From NCBI RefSeq assembly GCF_011927905.1, contig NZ_JAATJL010000001.1:2232001-2296000 (forward strand): 64,000 nt of DNA, in the 5' to 3' direction. This DNA is from Arthrobacter pigmenti (GTDB lineage: Bacteria; Actinomycetota; Actinomycetes; Actinomycetales; Micrococcaceae). Positions within the stretch are counted from its first letter, which is position 1, and each line of letters starts with the position of its first letter. This document shows, in pieces, positions 56,777 to 64,000 of the stretch. The notes under the pieces are model-generated. The model saw only the letters and a program-made list of their open reading frames with translations, searched no databases and was not told where the DNA came from. The translations under genes and the position numbers were made by a program.

Positions 56777-57311
56777 TCACATACCCGGTGGCCTGCTGCA
56801 TGGCATAGGCAGTGGTGGGCCCCACGAATCGGAATCCGTGCGAACGCAGCGCCTTGGCCAGCGCCACGGACTCCGGCACGACGGCGGGGACATCGGCGAG
56901 ACCAGCGGGCGCCGCTTTTGGAGCCGGCTGGTGTGCTGCGAGGATACCGCTGAGGGTAGTCCCCTCCGGTAGCGCGAGGAGGGCCCGCGCGTTGGCGATT
57001 GTGGCGAGGATTTTTGCGCGGTTGCGCACTATGCCGGCGTCGGCGAGGAGGCGGGCGACGTCGTCGTCGTCGAATCCCGCGACCGCCTGCGGATTGAACC
57101 CGGCGAAGGCTTCACGGAAGGCCTCACGCTTGCGCAGGATAGTGATCCAGCTGAGGCCTGATTGGAATGCCTCCAGACTGATCCGCTCGAACAGTGCGGC
57201 CTCGCCGTTGACCGGACGGCCCCACTCGGTGTCGTGGTACAGCTCGTAGTCGCTGCTGGAGACGGCCCAGCCGCAGCGCAGGCGGCCGTCGCTGCCGGTC
57301 ACAGCTGTCAT
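56724..57311 (-). CDS. tag: DNA-3-methyladenine glycosylase I Tag
   Basis: A 195-residue base-excision repair enzyme that removes 3-methyladenine. The family zinc site is present: Cys13 in RCGWA, His26 in LYHDTEWG, and His181/Cys185 in NDHLATCW. SWITILRKREAFREAFAGF and the helix-hairpin-helix-like NRAKILATIANA blocks agree. It overlaps the DivIVA-like gene by 4 bp (ATGA) and the downstream glycosyltransferase by 53 bp. Same genomic context as Rv1210. Confidence 0.95.
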   Translation of the reverse strand: MTAVTGSDGRLRCGWAVSSSDYELYHDTEWGRPVNGEAALFERISLEAFQSGLSWITILRKREAFREAFAGFNPQAVAGFDDDDVARLLADAGIVRNRAKILATIANARALLALPEGTTLSGILAAHQPAPKAAPAGLADVPAVVPESVALAKALRSHGFRFVGPTTAYAMQQATGYVNDHLATCWVRDRVAFGS

Positions 57312-57682
57312 GGGCTCTCCTCTTCCCGGTCCTGCGGCTCGTCTTGTACTTCGCTTTGTCCCGGGCTCCGCTTTTCACGCAGGACTGTGATGAGCTCGTC
57401 CCGTTCTTCCAGCGCGGAGGCGAGGCGGTCAAGAACTTCGTCGACCTGGTCCATGCGGTATCCGCGGAGCCCAAGTGAGAAGCGGATCCGGCCTACATCG
57501 TCCGCTGTGGGATTTTCTGGCAGCAGTACTGGGGGCAGCGTGGGTGTCGGTTCCACCAGACCGGGAACGACGCCGGGCTCCCGCACGCTGGCGGGAGCGT
57601 TGCCTGCGCGGTTCCTTCCCACTGCGAAGAAGGCAGTCGCACCGACGATCAGAATGGCGACCAACACCAGGAAGATTGACAT
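57308..57682 (-). CDS. DivIVA-domain small membrane protein
   Basis: A 124-residue protein. A single N-terminal membrane helix (MSIFLVLVAILIVGATAFFA) is followed by a Pro-rich linker and a DivIVA-type module, IRFSLGLRGYRMDQVDEVLDRL (about residues 67-88), leading into a coiled coil. It probably localises to curved or polar membrane with DivIVA/Wag31. M. tuberculosis Rv1209 has this design and position. Two bases separate it from the LOG gene. Confidence 0.88.
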   Translation of the reverse strand: MSIFLVLVAILIVGATAFFAVGRNRAGNAPASVREPGVVPGLVEPTPTLPPVLLPENPTADDVGRIRFSLGLRGYRMDQVDEVLDRLASALEERDELITVLREKRSPGQSEVQDEPQDREEESP

Positions 57683-57684
57683 GG

Positions 57685-58467
57685 TCAGGGGCCGCTGTGC
57701 GCCGCGGTGTCAGCCAGGACCAGACGAACGGCCTCGGCGGGATCGTCAACGAGATGGACAAGTGAGAGGTCCTTTTCGGAGATCATTCCGTTGGCTAGGA
57801 GCGTATTTCGCACCCAATCCCACAGCGGGCCCCAGAACTGTGTTCCGATCAACACAATGGGGAAGGAGGTCACTTTCTGTGTCTGCACCAGCGTCATCGC
57901 CTCAAACAGTTCGTCCAAAGTCCCGAATCCGCCTGGCAGCACAACGAAGCCCTGCGCATACTTCACGAACATGGTCTTGCGGGCGAAGAAGTACCTGAAG
58001 TTGATGCCAAGGTCCACCCACTCGTTCATCCCCTGTTCGAAGGGAAGCTCGATGCCGAGGCCCACAGACATCCCGCCGGCTTCGCAGGCACCCTTGTTGG
58101 CAGCCTCCATCGCGCCTGGGCCCCCACCCGTGATCACTGCGTAACCGGCCTCGACGAGCAGTCGGCCCACTTCCTCGCCAACTGCGTAGTACGGCGAGTC
58201 CCGAGGTGTCCTCGCAGACCCGAAGACGCTGATGGCGCGTCCCAGCTCGGAAAGCGTGCCGAACCCTTCCACGAACTCGCTCTGGATGCGCAGGACGCGC
58301 CAGGGATCCGTCTTGGTGAAGGGGGTTTCCTCTTCGGAGTCCAGAAGATAGCGGTCGGACTGCATCGATTTGGCCTGATCACGTCGAAGTTCCACCTGGC
58401 CTCGCCGCCGGGTGGGGGCGCTCGAAGCTCCGGGCTGCTGGTTCTCGTTACCGATGTGAGGACTCAT
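57685..58467 (-). CDS. LOG-family protein (TIGR00730 Rossmann fold)
   Basis: A 260-residue LOG (lysine-decarboxylase-like) protein. The phosphoribohydrolase motifs are GGGPGAMEAANKGA and PGGFGTLDELFE (the PGGxGTxxE signature). Family members cleave nucleoside 5'-monophosphates, including cytokinin nucleotides, to free bases; the M. tuberculosis counterpart Rv1205 makes cytokinins. ATG 58467 was chosen because a longer frame would cover the promoter of the divergent gluA. First gene of the LOG-DivIVA-tag-glycosyltransferase operon. Confidence 0.9.
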   Translation of the reverse strand: MSPHIGNENQQPGASSAPTRRRGQVELRRDQAKSMQSDRYLLDSEEETPFTKTDPWRVLRIQSEFVEGFGTLSELGRAISVFGSARTPRDSPYYAVGEEVGRLLVEAGYAVITGGGPGAMEAANKGACEAGGMSVGLGIELPFEQGMNEWVDLGINFRYFFARKTMFVKYAQGFVVLPGGFGTLDELFEAMTLVQTQKVTSFPIVLIGTQFWGPLWDWVRNTLLANGMISEKDLSLVHLVDDPAEAVRLVLADTAAHSGP

Positions 58468-58550
58468 GAACTCAAGGCTAGCGGTCCGTGGGTGCGGATC
58501 TGTTTTGGTTGCTCTTGAATCACGATTCCCGGTTTGCATCAAGCGGCGTA

Positions 58551-58578
58551 TTGCCAGCGGGTAATCTTTCGCTACATT
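58551..58578 (+). promoter_or_regulatory. Promoter of the gluABCD operon, probably leaderless
   Basis: TTGCCA (58551-58556) and TACATT (58573-58578) are separated by 16 bp and are good actinobacterial -35/-10 hexamers. The gluA ATG begins seven bases after the -10, where transcription should start, and there is no separate ribosome-binding site. The mRNA is therefore likely leaderless. Confidence 0.65.
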
Positions 58579-58584
58579 CTAGGT

Positions 58585-59373
58585 ATGACCCGTGACCCAC
58601 AGTCGAGCCCGTCCGCATCCGCACCCGACTCGTCAGCACAGCCACTCGTCTTGCTCAAGAAAGTCAACAAGCACTTCGGTGAACTGCACGTGCTCAAGGA
58701 CATCAACCTTGAGGTCGCGCGCGGCGAGGTCGTGGTGGTCATCGGTCCCTCAGGCTCGGGGAAATCCACTCTGTGCCGTGCGATCAACCGTCTCGAGACC
58801 ATCGACAACGGCGAGATCCGCATAGACGGCAAGGAACTCCCGGCTGAAGGCAAGGCATTGGCCAAACTGCGTGCCGACGTCGGAATGGTGTTCCAGTCGT
58901 TCAACCTGTTCGCGCATAAGTCGATCCTCGAGAACGTGACCCTGGGGCCGGTGAAGGTCAAAGGTATGAAGGGCAATGCCGCGAAGGAACTCGCCATGTC
59001 GCTGCTGAAGAGGGTCGGCGTCGACAATCAGGCACAGAAGCTGCCGGCGCAGCTCTCAGGCGGCCAGCAGCAGCGCGTGGCAATTGCACGGGCCCTGGCG
59101 ATGCAACCGAAGGTCATGCTCTTCGATGAGCCGACCTCAGCACTGGACCCGGAAATGATCAACGAAGTCCTCGACGCCATGGTGGCGCTCGCCAAGGAAG
59201 GCATGACCATGATCGTGGTCACTCACGAGATGGGCTTCGCCCGGAAGGCTGCGGACCGCGTGATCTTCATGGCGGACGGCCAGATCGTTGAGCAGGCCAA
59301 GCCGGAAGAGTTCTTCACCAACCCCCGGAGTGATCGCGCCAAGGACTTCCTCGGCAAGATCCTGGCCCACTGA
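58585..59373 (+). CDS. gluA: Glutamate/amino-acid ABC transporter ATP-binding protein GluA
   Basis: A 262-residue polar-amino-acid ABC ATPase. Walker A is GPSGSGKS (54-61), the Q-loop is MVFQSFNLF, the signature is LSGGQQQRV, Walker B is [15 protein letters not shown], and the switch His is in VVTHEMGF. A ~20-residue Ser/Pro/Ala-rich N-terminal extension precedes the domain. It energises uptake with the downstream binding protein and two permeases. ATG 58585 follows a -10 hexamer directly. Confidence 0.92.
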   Translation: MTRDPQSSPSASAPDSSAQPLVLLKKVNKHFGELHVLKDINLEVARGEVVVVIGPSGSGKSTLCRAINRLETIDNGEIRIDGKELPAEGKALAKLRADVGMVFQSFNLFAHKSILENVTLGPVKVKGMKGNAAKELAMSLLKRVGVDNQAQKLPAQLSGGQQQRVAIARALAMQPKVMLFDEPTSALDPEMINEVLDAMVALAKEGMTMIVVTHEMGFARKAADRVIFMADGQIVEQAKPEEFFTNPRSDRAKDFLGKILAH

Positions 59374-59415
59374 CTACTTACGAATTTCAATCAGGAAAGA
59401 ACGCGAGGAGAAATC

Positions 59416-60264
59416 ATGCGAACAACACGATATGCAGCCGCAGCAATGGCAGCAGCTGCGGCGTTGACCCTGTCCGCCTGCGGCGGCGGAGGCGAGAGCG
59501 GCGGTGAAGGCGGCGGCGAAGGCGGCGGCGAGGCCGGCGGTGAGACGGTCCGCATCGGCATCAAGTTTGACCAGCCAGGACTCGGCTTCGACGAGGGCGG
59601 CTCCTACACCGGCTTCGACGTGGACGTCGCCAAGTACGTTGCAGGTGAGCTTGGGTACACCGAGGATCAGATCGAGTGGGTCGAATCCCCTTCGGCCAAC
59701 CGAGAGAACATGCTCGCCAACGAGCAGGTCGACATGATCTTCGCAACCTACTCGATCACCGATACGCGCAAGGAGACCGTCGACTTCGCGGGCCCTTATT
59801 TCATAGCTGGCCAGGACCTGCTGGTACCCGCTGACAGCGACATCTCGGGTCCAGAAGACCTCGAGGGCAAGAATCTCTGCTCCGTGACCGGCTCCACCTC
59901 GGCGACCAAAATCAAAGAGGAGTACCCCGGGGTCAACCTCGTGGAGCAGCCAGGCTACGCCGAGTGTGTTTCGGTCATGGCGAGCGGCGCGATCGACGCC
60001 GTTACAACCGATGACATTATCCTCGCTGGGCTTGCTGCCAACGCGGAAAGTGGAGATTTCAAGGTCGTCGGCAATACCTTCTCAGAAGAGCGCTACGGCG
60101 TAGGGCTCACCAAGGGTAGCGAGCTGTGCTCGGACATCAACGCCGCAATCGAGAAGATGATTGAAGAGGGCGCCTGGGAAGAGGCCCTGCAGAACAACCT
60201 CGAAGGTGTGGACTACGAGCCGAACGCGGAACTGAACCCGCCGACGCCGGATGACTGCGCCTGA
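59416..60264 (+). CDS. gluB: Glutamate-binding lipoprotein GluB
   Basis: A 282-residue periplasmic-binding-type lipoprotein. The lipobox is LSAC with Cys22. It is followed by an unusual Gly/Glu linker (GGGGESGGEGGGEGGGEAGG) encoded by near-repeated GGCGGCGAA. The mature domain has the SBP3 signature GFDVDVAKYVAGELG and DMIFATYSITDTR. The specificity for glutamate is inferred from similarity to corynebacterial GluB and operon order. GAGGAG lies upstream of ATG. A strong hairpin follows the stop codon. Confidence 0.9.
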   Translation: MRTTRYAAAAMAAAAALTLSACGGGGESGGEGGGEGGGEAGGETVRIGIKFDQPGLGFDEGGSYTGFDVDVAKYVAGELGYTEDQIEWVESPSANRENMLANEQVDMIFATYSITDTRKETVDFAGPYFIAGQDLLVPADSDISGPEDLEGKNLCSVTGSTSATKIKEEYPGVNLVEQPGYAECVSVMASGAIDAVTTDDIILAGLAANAESGDFKVVGNTFSEERYGVGLTKGSELCSDINAAIEKMIEEGAWEEALQNNLEGVDYEPNAELNPPTPDDCA

Positions 60265-60276
60265 TTGACACTAATC

Positions 60277-60306
60277 GCGGTGGGGCAGCTACGGCTGTCC
60301 CACCGC
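60277..60306 (+). promoter_or_regulatory. Intercistronic hairpin between gluB and gluC
   Basis: A 13-bp stem (60277-60289 with 60294-60306) with one G-U pair closes on loop TACG. It lies 12 bp after the gluB stop and 25 bp before the gluC start, without a T-run. It could stabilise the gluAB part of the mRNA and limit permease expression. Confidence 0.75.
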
Positions 60307-60331
60307 TCGTCTATGCATTGGAGGCCGAATA

Positions 60332-61009
60332 ATGGAGGACTACCTGTCCCTCCTGGTCGAATACGATGTCCTCGGGGCATTCTGGGTCAACATTCAACTG
60401 ACCCTTTGGGCCGGACTGTGGTCGTTCCTGCTAGGCACGCTGCTGGCACTCATGCGGATCTCGCCCATAGCCAGTCTGCAGTGGCTTGGCGCGGCCTACG
60501 TCAACGTCTTCCGAAATACCCCGCTGACCATCATCCTCGCCTTCGGTTTCCTTGGCCTGTTTGGTCAGCTCGGCTTCACGCTCGATGAGGACCTCAATGT
60601 AAGCCTGTTCCGCATCGCGATCCTCGGGCTCGCTATTTACCACGCGGCCTTTGTTTGCGAAGCTATCCGGAGCGGGGTGAATACCGTCCCGCTCGGTCAG
60701 GCGGAAGCAGCCCGTGCGATCGGCCTGAGCTTCATGCCAGCCGCCCGGCTTGTCATCCTGCCGCAAGCTTTCCGCGGCGCAATTGCGCCGCTTGGCAACG
60801 TGCTGATCGCCCTTATCAAAAACTCGACGGTCGCAGCCGCAGGGTCCGTTGCAATTGAGACTTCGACGGTCATGAAGGAAATGATCGAGTTCCGTTCCGA
60901 CGTGATCTATCCAATCTTCTTCACTTTCGCAATTGGATTTGTGATTCTTGTAATTCCAATCGGCCTGCTCACTACCTGGGCTTCAAAGAAACTGGCGGTG
61001 GCACGATGA
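60332..61009 (+). CDS. gluC: Glutamate ABC transporter permease GluC
   Basis: A 225-residue His/Glu/Gln/Arg-type permease with about five membrane helices. The coupling-helix EAA motif is GLSFMPAARLVILPQAFRGAIAP-type sequence near residue 135, and VFRNTPLTIILAF is the other family block. ATG with TTGGAGG about 7 nt upstream. It overlaps gluD by four bases. With GluD it forms the membrane channel. Confidence 0.92.
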   Translation: MEDYLSLLVEYDVLGAFWVNIQLTLWAGLWSFLLGTLLALMRISPIASLQWLGAAYVNVFRNTPLTIILAFGFLGLFGQLGFTLDEDLNVSLFRIAILGLAIYHAAFVCEAIRSGVNTVPLGQAEAARAIGLSFMPAARLVILPQAFRGAIAPLGNVLIALIKNSTVAAAGSVAIETSTVMKEMIEFRSDVIYPIFFTFAIGFVILVIPIGLLTTWASKKLAVAR

Positions 61010-61902
61010 GCGCACAGCAGGTTCTCTTCGATGCGCCGGGGCCGAAATCCCGCCGCAACATCCTGATCGGCAACATTATTGGTGCGATCATTATTGTCGG
61101 ACTCATCGGTTATCTGATTGTGGCCCTGACTGCCCAGGGCCAGTTTGCACCGGAACGATGGAGCCCGTTCCTTGAATGGGACACTTGGCGGTTCTTCCTG
61201 CTTGAGGGACTTTTCTACACACTCCGTGCGGCAGCAATTTCCGTAGTGACCTCGATTATCTTCGGCCTGATTTTCGGTTTAGGACGTCTGTCTCACGTGG
61301 CCGCGATTCGGTGGTTCAGCGGGATCGTAGTCGAGTTTTTCCGCGCGGTACCTGTGCTTCTCATGATGATCTTCTTCTGGCTGCTGCTAGGCAACTTCGG
61401 TATTTTCCGCCCCCAGGACTCACCCTTCGTTGCAGTAATTCTCGGCCTTACGCTGTACAACGGATCGGTCATTGCGGAGCTGGTCCGGTCGGGCGTCCAC
61501 AACCTTCCCAAGGGTCAGCGTGAAGCTGGACTCGCGATTGGTATGACGCGAACGCAATCGCTGCGTGCAATTGAGATCCCGCAAGCGCTGGTCGCCATGT
61601 TGCCGGCATTGGTCAGCCAGTTCGTGGTGATCCTGAAGGACTCTGCGCTCGGCTACATCATCACCTACTCCGAGCTACTCGCCTATGCGCGGCGCCTTGG
61701 CTCGGGTGAGGGAAACATTTTCCAGTCACTCATTGTTGCTGCGGTGATCTTCATCATCATCAACTTCCTGCTGACCTCTCTTGCCACCAAGCTATCCCGG
61801 CTGCTGAGTTTCAGGACCGGAGGAAAGACGCGCAAGGACAAGAACGAAAAAGTGCTCGTCGCTGATCCGACGAATACAGGAACAGGTGTCGGAGCAGCTT
61901 AG
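61006..61902 (+). CDS. gluD: Glutamate ABC transporter permease GluD
   Basis: A 298-residue permease homologous to GluC but longer. EFFRAVPVLLMMIFFW and IGMTRTQSLRAIEIPQALVAMLP are the family's permease motifs. The C-terminal ~35 residues are a basic, hydrophilic cytosolic tail. ATG overlaps the gluC stop (ATGA). The codon usage is AT-richer than the surrounding genes, as for gluC, but remains typical of the operon. Confidence 0.92.
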   Translation: MSAQQVLFDAPGPKSRRNILIGNIIGAIIIVGLIGYLIVALTAQGQFAPERWSPFLEWDTWRFFLLEGLFYTLRAAAISVVTSIIFGLIFGLGRLSHVAAIRWFSGIVVEFFRAVPVLLMMIFFWLLLGNFGIFRPQDSPFVAVILGLTLYNGSVIAELVRSGVHNLPKGQREAGLAIGMTRTQSLRAIEIPQALVAMLPALVSQFVVILKDSALGYIITYSELLAYARRLGSGEGNIFQSLIVAAVIFIIINFLLTSLATKLSRLLSFRTGGKTRKDKNEKVLVADPTNTGTGVGAA

Positions 61903-61924
61903 CTGAACGCAGCTGTAATTGGAT

Positions 61925-61956
61925 GGCTCGTCTGGACCTTCGGGATCAGGCGAGCC
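61925..61956. terminator. Weak convergent terminator at the gluD/dapE boundary
   Basis: An 11-bp stem with two G-U pairs (61925-61935 with 61946-61956) straddles the dapE stop codon 23 bp after gluD. T-runs on either side are poor, so termination may be partial. Confidence 0.4.
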
Positions 61957-63037
61957 ACTCGTTTAACGCCTTAAGGCAGGCACGGATCGCATCGGCGTGC
62001 ACGTGCTCATCATCGGAATGGGCCAGGAGTGGGTCTCCCGGACCGAAGTTCACAGCTGGGATTCCCATTGCGCTGAACCGTGCGACGTCGGTCCAGCCGT
62101 ACTTCGGTTTCGGTTCTTCGCCGACCGCCGCAACAAACTCCGCTGCTGCAGGGTGGTTCAGGCCAGGACGCGCACCGGCAGCGGCGTCAGTGCGAACAAC
62201 GTCGAAGCCCTCCAAGAGACTGCGGACATATTCCTCCGCCTGTTCGGGCGTCTTGTCGGGTGCGAAGCGGTAGTTCACTTCGACGACGGCGCGGTCCGGA
62301 ATCACGTTCCCCGCCGTTCCGCCTGTGATCAGCACCGCGTTGAGGCTCTCGCGGAAATCCAGTCCGTCAACCGTTACCGTCGCGGGCTCGTGGTCCCGCA
62401 ACCTCACCAGCACCTCCGCAACTCCGTGAATTGCGTTCTCCCCCATCCATGCGCGCGCAGAGTGGGCGGCTCGCCCCGTCGTCGTAACGTCGAAACGGGC
62501 GGTGCCATTGCAACCGCCCTCGACCGTTCCGTTGGTCGGTTCAAGCAACACCGCGAAGTCGCCTTGCAACCACTCCGGAAAGCTCCCTACCAATCGGCCC
62601 AGGCCGCTCAAGGAAGCTTCCACCTCCTCGTGGTCGTAGAACACGTAGGTGACGTCCCGTGAGGGTTCGGTAAGCGCAACTGCGAGGGCAAGCTGCACGG
62701 CAACTCCGCCCTTCATGTCGGTGGCACCGCGTCCATAGAGAACGTCGCCTTCCCACCTGCTTGGCACGGTCCCTCGCGAACCCTGCACGTGCGGGAGGGG
62801 AACGGTGTCGAGGTGTCCGGCAAGGATTACCCTCTCCTGCCGCCCCAGATTGGTTCTGGCGATCAGCGAGTCACCCTCCCGGACAACTTCAAGGTGTTCA
62901 CAGGACCGGAGCACTGCCCCAACGGCGTCGGCGAGCGCTTTCTCGTTCCCCGAGACGCTCTCGATATCCATGATGTCCGCCGTGAGCTGCGCGACATCGG
63001 CGGTCGGGTCGAGTGTCAATATTTCGGAAGCCGTCAT
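61946..63037 (-). CDS. dapE: Succinyl-diaminopimelate desuccinylase DapE
   Basis: A 363-residue M20-family enzyme that hydrolyses N-succinyl-LL-diaminopimelate in the lysine and peptidoglycan pathway. The di-zinc site is visible: His in LAGHLDTVPL, Asp in GRGATDMKGG, catalytic Glu-Glu in YDHEEVE, and the C-terminal His in LLAHSDDEHVH. Its functional partner dapD is divergent on the other side of a repeat array. ATG 63037 was chosen because the longer frame is the translation of that repeat array. Confidence 0.95.
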   Translation of the reverse strand: MTASEILTLDPTADVAQLTADIMDIESVSGNEKALADAVGAVLRSCEHLEVVREGDSLIARTNLGRQERVILAGHLDTVPLPHVQGSRGTVPSRWEGDVLYGRGATDMKGGVAVQLALAVALTEPSRDVTYVFYDHEEVEASLSGLGRLVGSFPEWLQGDFAVLLEPTNGTVEGGCNGTARFDVTTTGRAAHSARAWMGENAIHGVAEVLVRLRDHEPATVTVDGLDFRESLNAVLITGGTAGNVIPDRAVVEVNYRFAPDKTPEQAEEYVRSLLEGFDVVRTDAAAGARPGLNHPAAAEFVAAVGEEPKPKYGWTDVARFSAMGIPAVNFGPGDPLLAHSDDEHVHADAIRACLKALNEWLA

Positions 63038-63047
63038 GTTTCCAAGC

Positions 63048-63394
63048 GTACTGGGCGAGGGTCCCGGGCCGAGCGCGCGAGGTTTGGGAGCCCAGGAAGC
63101 GCGTACTGGGCGAGGGTCCCGGGCCGAGCGCGCGAGGTTTGGGAGCCCAGGAAGCGCGTACTGGGCGAGGGTCCCGGGCCGAGCGCGCGAGGTTTGGGAG
63201 CCCAGGAAGCGCGTACTGGGCGAGGGTCCCGGGCCGAGCGCGCGAGGTTTGGGAGCCCAGGAAGCGCGTACTGGGCGAGGGTCCCGGGCCGAGCGCGCGA
63301 GGTTTGGGAGCCCAGGAAGCGCGTACTGGGCGAGGGTCCCGGGCCGAGCGCGCGAGGTTTGGGAGCCCAGGAAGCGCGTACTGGGCGCGAGGTT
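63048..63394 (+). repeat. Tandem array of six 55-bp repeats plus a truncated seventh
   Basis: Six identical 55-bp units run head-to-tail from 63048 to 63377 (starts 63048, 63103, 63158, 63213, 63268, 63323). Each starts GTACTGGGCGAGGGTCCCGG and ends GAGCCCAGGAAGCGC. A seventh begins at 63378 but has an internal deletion and ends near 63394. Outer hexamers CTGGGC/GCCCAG can pair within each unit. The array fills most of the divergent dapE-dapD gap and begins 11 bp from the dapE start. There are no variable spacers. Confidence 0.96.
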
Positions 63395-63418
63395 GCAGGA
63401 TCCCCGGAAGGCTCTCGG

Positions 63419-63424
63419 TAGAAT
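63419..63424 (+). promoter_or_regulatory. -10 element of dapD, probably leaderless
   Basis: TAGAAT ends seven bases before the dapD ATG, so the expected transcription start is at or next to the initiation codon. GGAGG lies only two bases from ATG, too close to act as a ribosome-binding site. A -35 is poor (GCAGGA at 18 bp). Confidence 0.5.
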
Positions 63425-63431
63425 GGAGGCC

Positions 63432-64000
63432 ATGACTGAAACCGCATCCGCTCCCCTGACCGCCTCTGTGCCCGCCGGCCGAACCGCATCCGGTGTCGGG
63501 CTGGCTACCGTAGCCGAGGACGGAACCGTATTGGATGCCTGGTATCCGCAGCCCGTTCTCGGCGCTCTGGAAGGCAGCGATGATCCGCTGCGCGCGGAGT
63601 TGGCTGCAGTCGCAGCCCCCGACGCCCTTCGCGGCGTCACTCAGGAGGTTCTCACAACACAGATCAACCTCGATGATGCGCCATTGGACGCAGCCGATGC
63701 GTACCTGCGCCTCCACCTTCTCTCCCACCGCCTGGTCCAGCCGAACTCGATCAATCTGGACGGCATATTCGGGTTGCTCGCCAACGTGGTGTGGACCAAC
63801 TTCGGCCCCTGCCCGGTCGCCAATTTCGAAATGACGCGGCTCAGGCTGCGTTCCCGCGGCACCGTGGTGGTCTACGGCGTCGACAAGTTCCCTCGGATGG
63901 TTGACTACGTCCTTCCTTCGGGCGTTCGGATCGCGGACGCCGACCGTGTTCGGCTCGGCGCACACCTCGCTGAGGGCACCACTGTGATGCACGAGGGTTT
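63432..64000 (+). CDS. dapD: Tetrahydrodipicolinate N-succinyltransferase DapD (5' part, runs off window)
   Basis: The first 189 codons of an actinobacterial-type DapD are open to the window end. N-terminal GVGLATVAEDGTVLDAWYP, the TTQINLDDAPLDAADAYLRLHLLSHRL-like region and FGPCPVANFE are family blocks; the beginning of the left-handed beta-helix hexapeptide domain (VRLGAHLAEGTTVMHEGF) is reached at the edge. The enzyme adds succinate from succinyl-CoA to tetrahydrodipicolinate, the step before DapE's substrate is made. Start codon is ATG 63432, seven bases after a -10 hexamer. Confidence 0.93.
   Translation, partial: MTETASAPLTASVPAGRTASGVGLATVAEDGTVLDAWYPQPVLGALEGSDDPLRAELAAVAAPDALRGVTQEVLTTQINLDDAPLDAADAYLRLHLLSHRLVQPNSINLDGIFGLLANVVWTNFGPCPVANFEMTRLRLRSRGTVVVYGVDKFPRMVDYVLPSGVRIADADRVRLGAHLAEGTTVMHEG

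Noticed and set aside
63048-63394. CRISPR array
   Set aside because: The 55-bp units are identical and contiguous with no variable spacers, and no cas genes are present. It is a simple tandem repeat.
62898-63992. Long minus-strand protein with a repeated ALPGLPNLARSARDPRP-like sequence
   Set aside because: It is the translation of the 55-bp repeat array plus antisense of dapD. The repeat is not a multiple of three and reads open in several frames, so no repeat protein is supported.

Overview
The window is high-GC DNA from an actinobacterial chromosome, most likely an Arthrobacter-type member of the Micrococcaceae. This is inferred from protein content and gene order; no rRNA is present. Two blocks follow neighbourhoods known from Mycobacterium tuberculosis. 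From about 0.2 to 42.6 kb the genes resemble the Rv3193c-Rv3211 neighbourhood, with the met, heme and thi loci inserted. From about 49 to 64 kb they resemble Rv1201c-Rv1232c in inverted order. There are no insertion sequences, phage genes, CRISPR arrays or clear pseudogenes. This is core chromosome.

Layout. 0-5 kb: initiator tRNA with terminator, a UPF0182 membrane protein and a Lon-like PDZ protease. 5-19.4 kb: a DUF2342 zincin, a YgjP-type metalloprotease, then a DNA-repair and nucleotide-sanitation cluster (uvrD2, nudC, adnB-adnA, an alkyltransferase-like protein and a DEDDh exonuclease). 19.5-22.4 kb: metNIQ behind a long inverted-repeat leader. 22.4-32.6 kb: a complete coproporphyrin-dependent heme pathway, with hemE-cgoX-chdC-cpfC-hemC-hemD-hemB-hemL on the minus strand and hemA divergent. 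32.7-38.3 kb: moeZ, a TetR regulator, DUF3107, and a TPP-riboswitch-controlled thiO-thiS-thiG operon facing thiE. 38.3-44.4 kb: a ferritin-like protein, an RNB ribonuclease, a DEAD-box helicase followed immediately by an orphan DNA methyltransferase, and a PHP phosphoesterase. 44.4-49 kb: an OatA-like acyltransferase, an Xaa-Pro aminopeptidase and a GSP17M protein. 49-52 kb: a tightly overlapping MgtE-N/CBS - DUF1003 - mrp operon. 52-55.4 kb: tatB, an anti-sigma factor, sigE, an O-methyltransferase and DUF3117. 55.5-58.5 kb: LOG protein, DivIVA-like protein, tag and a membrane glycosyltransferase in one operon. 58.5-61.9 kb: gluABCD-type amino-acid importer. 61.9-64 kb: dapE and the start of dapD, separated by a tandem array of 55-bp repeats.

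The genes form recognisable units: DSB resection plus alkyl-lesion sensing, full heme synthesis from glutamyl-tRNA, thiazole and thiamine-phosphate synthesis with a plausible ThiS-activating enzyme, methionine and glutamate uptake, envelope-stress sigma signalling, and lysine/peptidoglycan precursor synthesis. The less expected signals are mostly non-coding. They are a dispersed family of GC-rich intergenic repeats (18.5, 55.1 and 63.0 kb), a structured met leader, a palindrome inside the heme operon, an intercistronic hairpin in the glu operon, and start codons placed so close to -10 hexamers that leaderless mRNAs are likely. Start sites were adjusted from the longest reading frame wherever family alignment, overlap with the upstream stop codon or a ribosome-binding site favoured a shorter protein.
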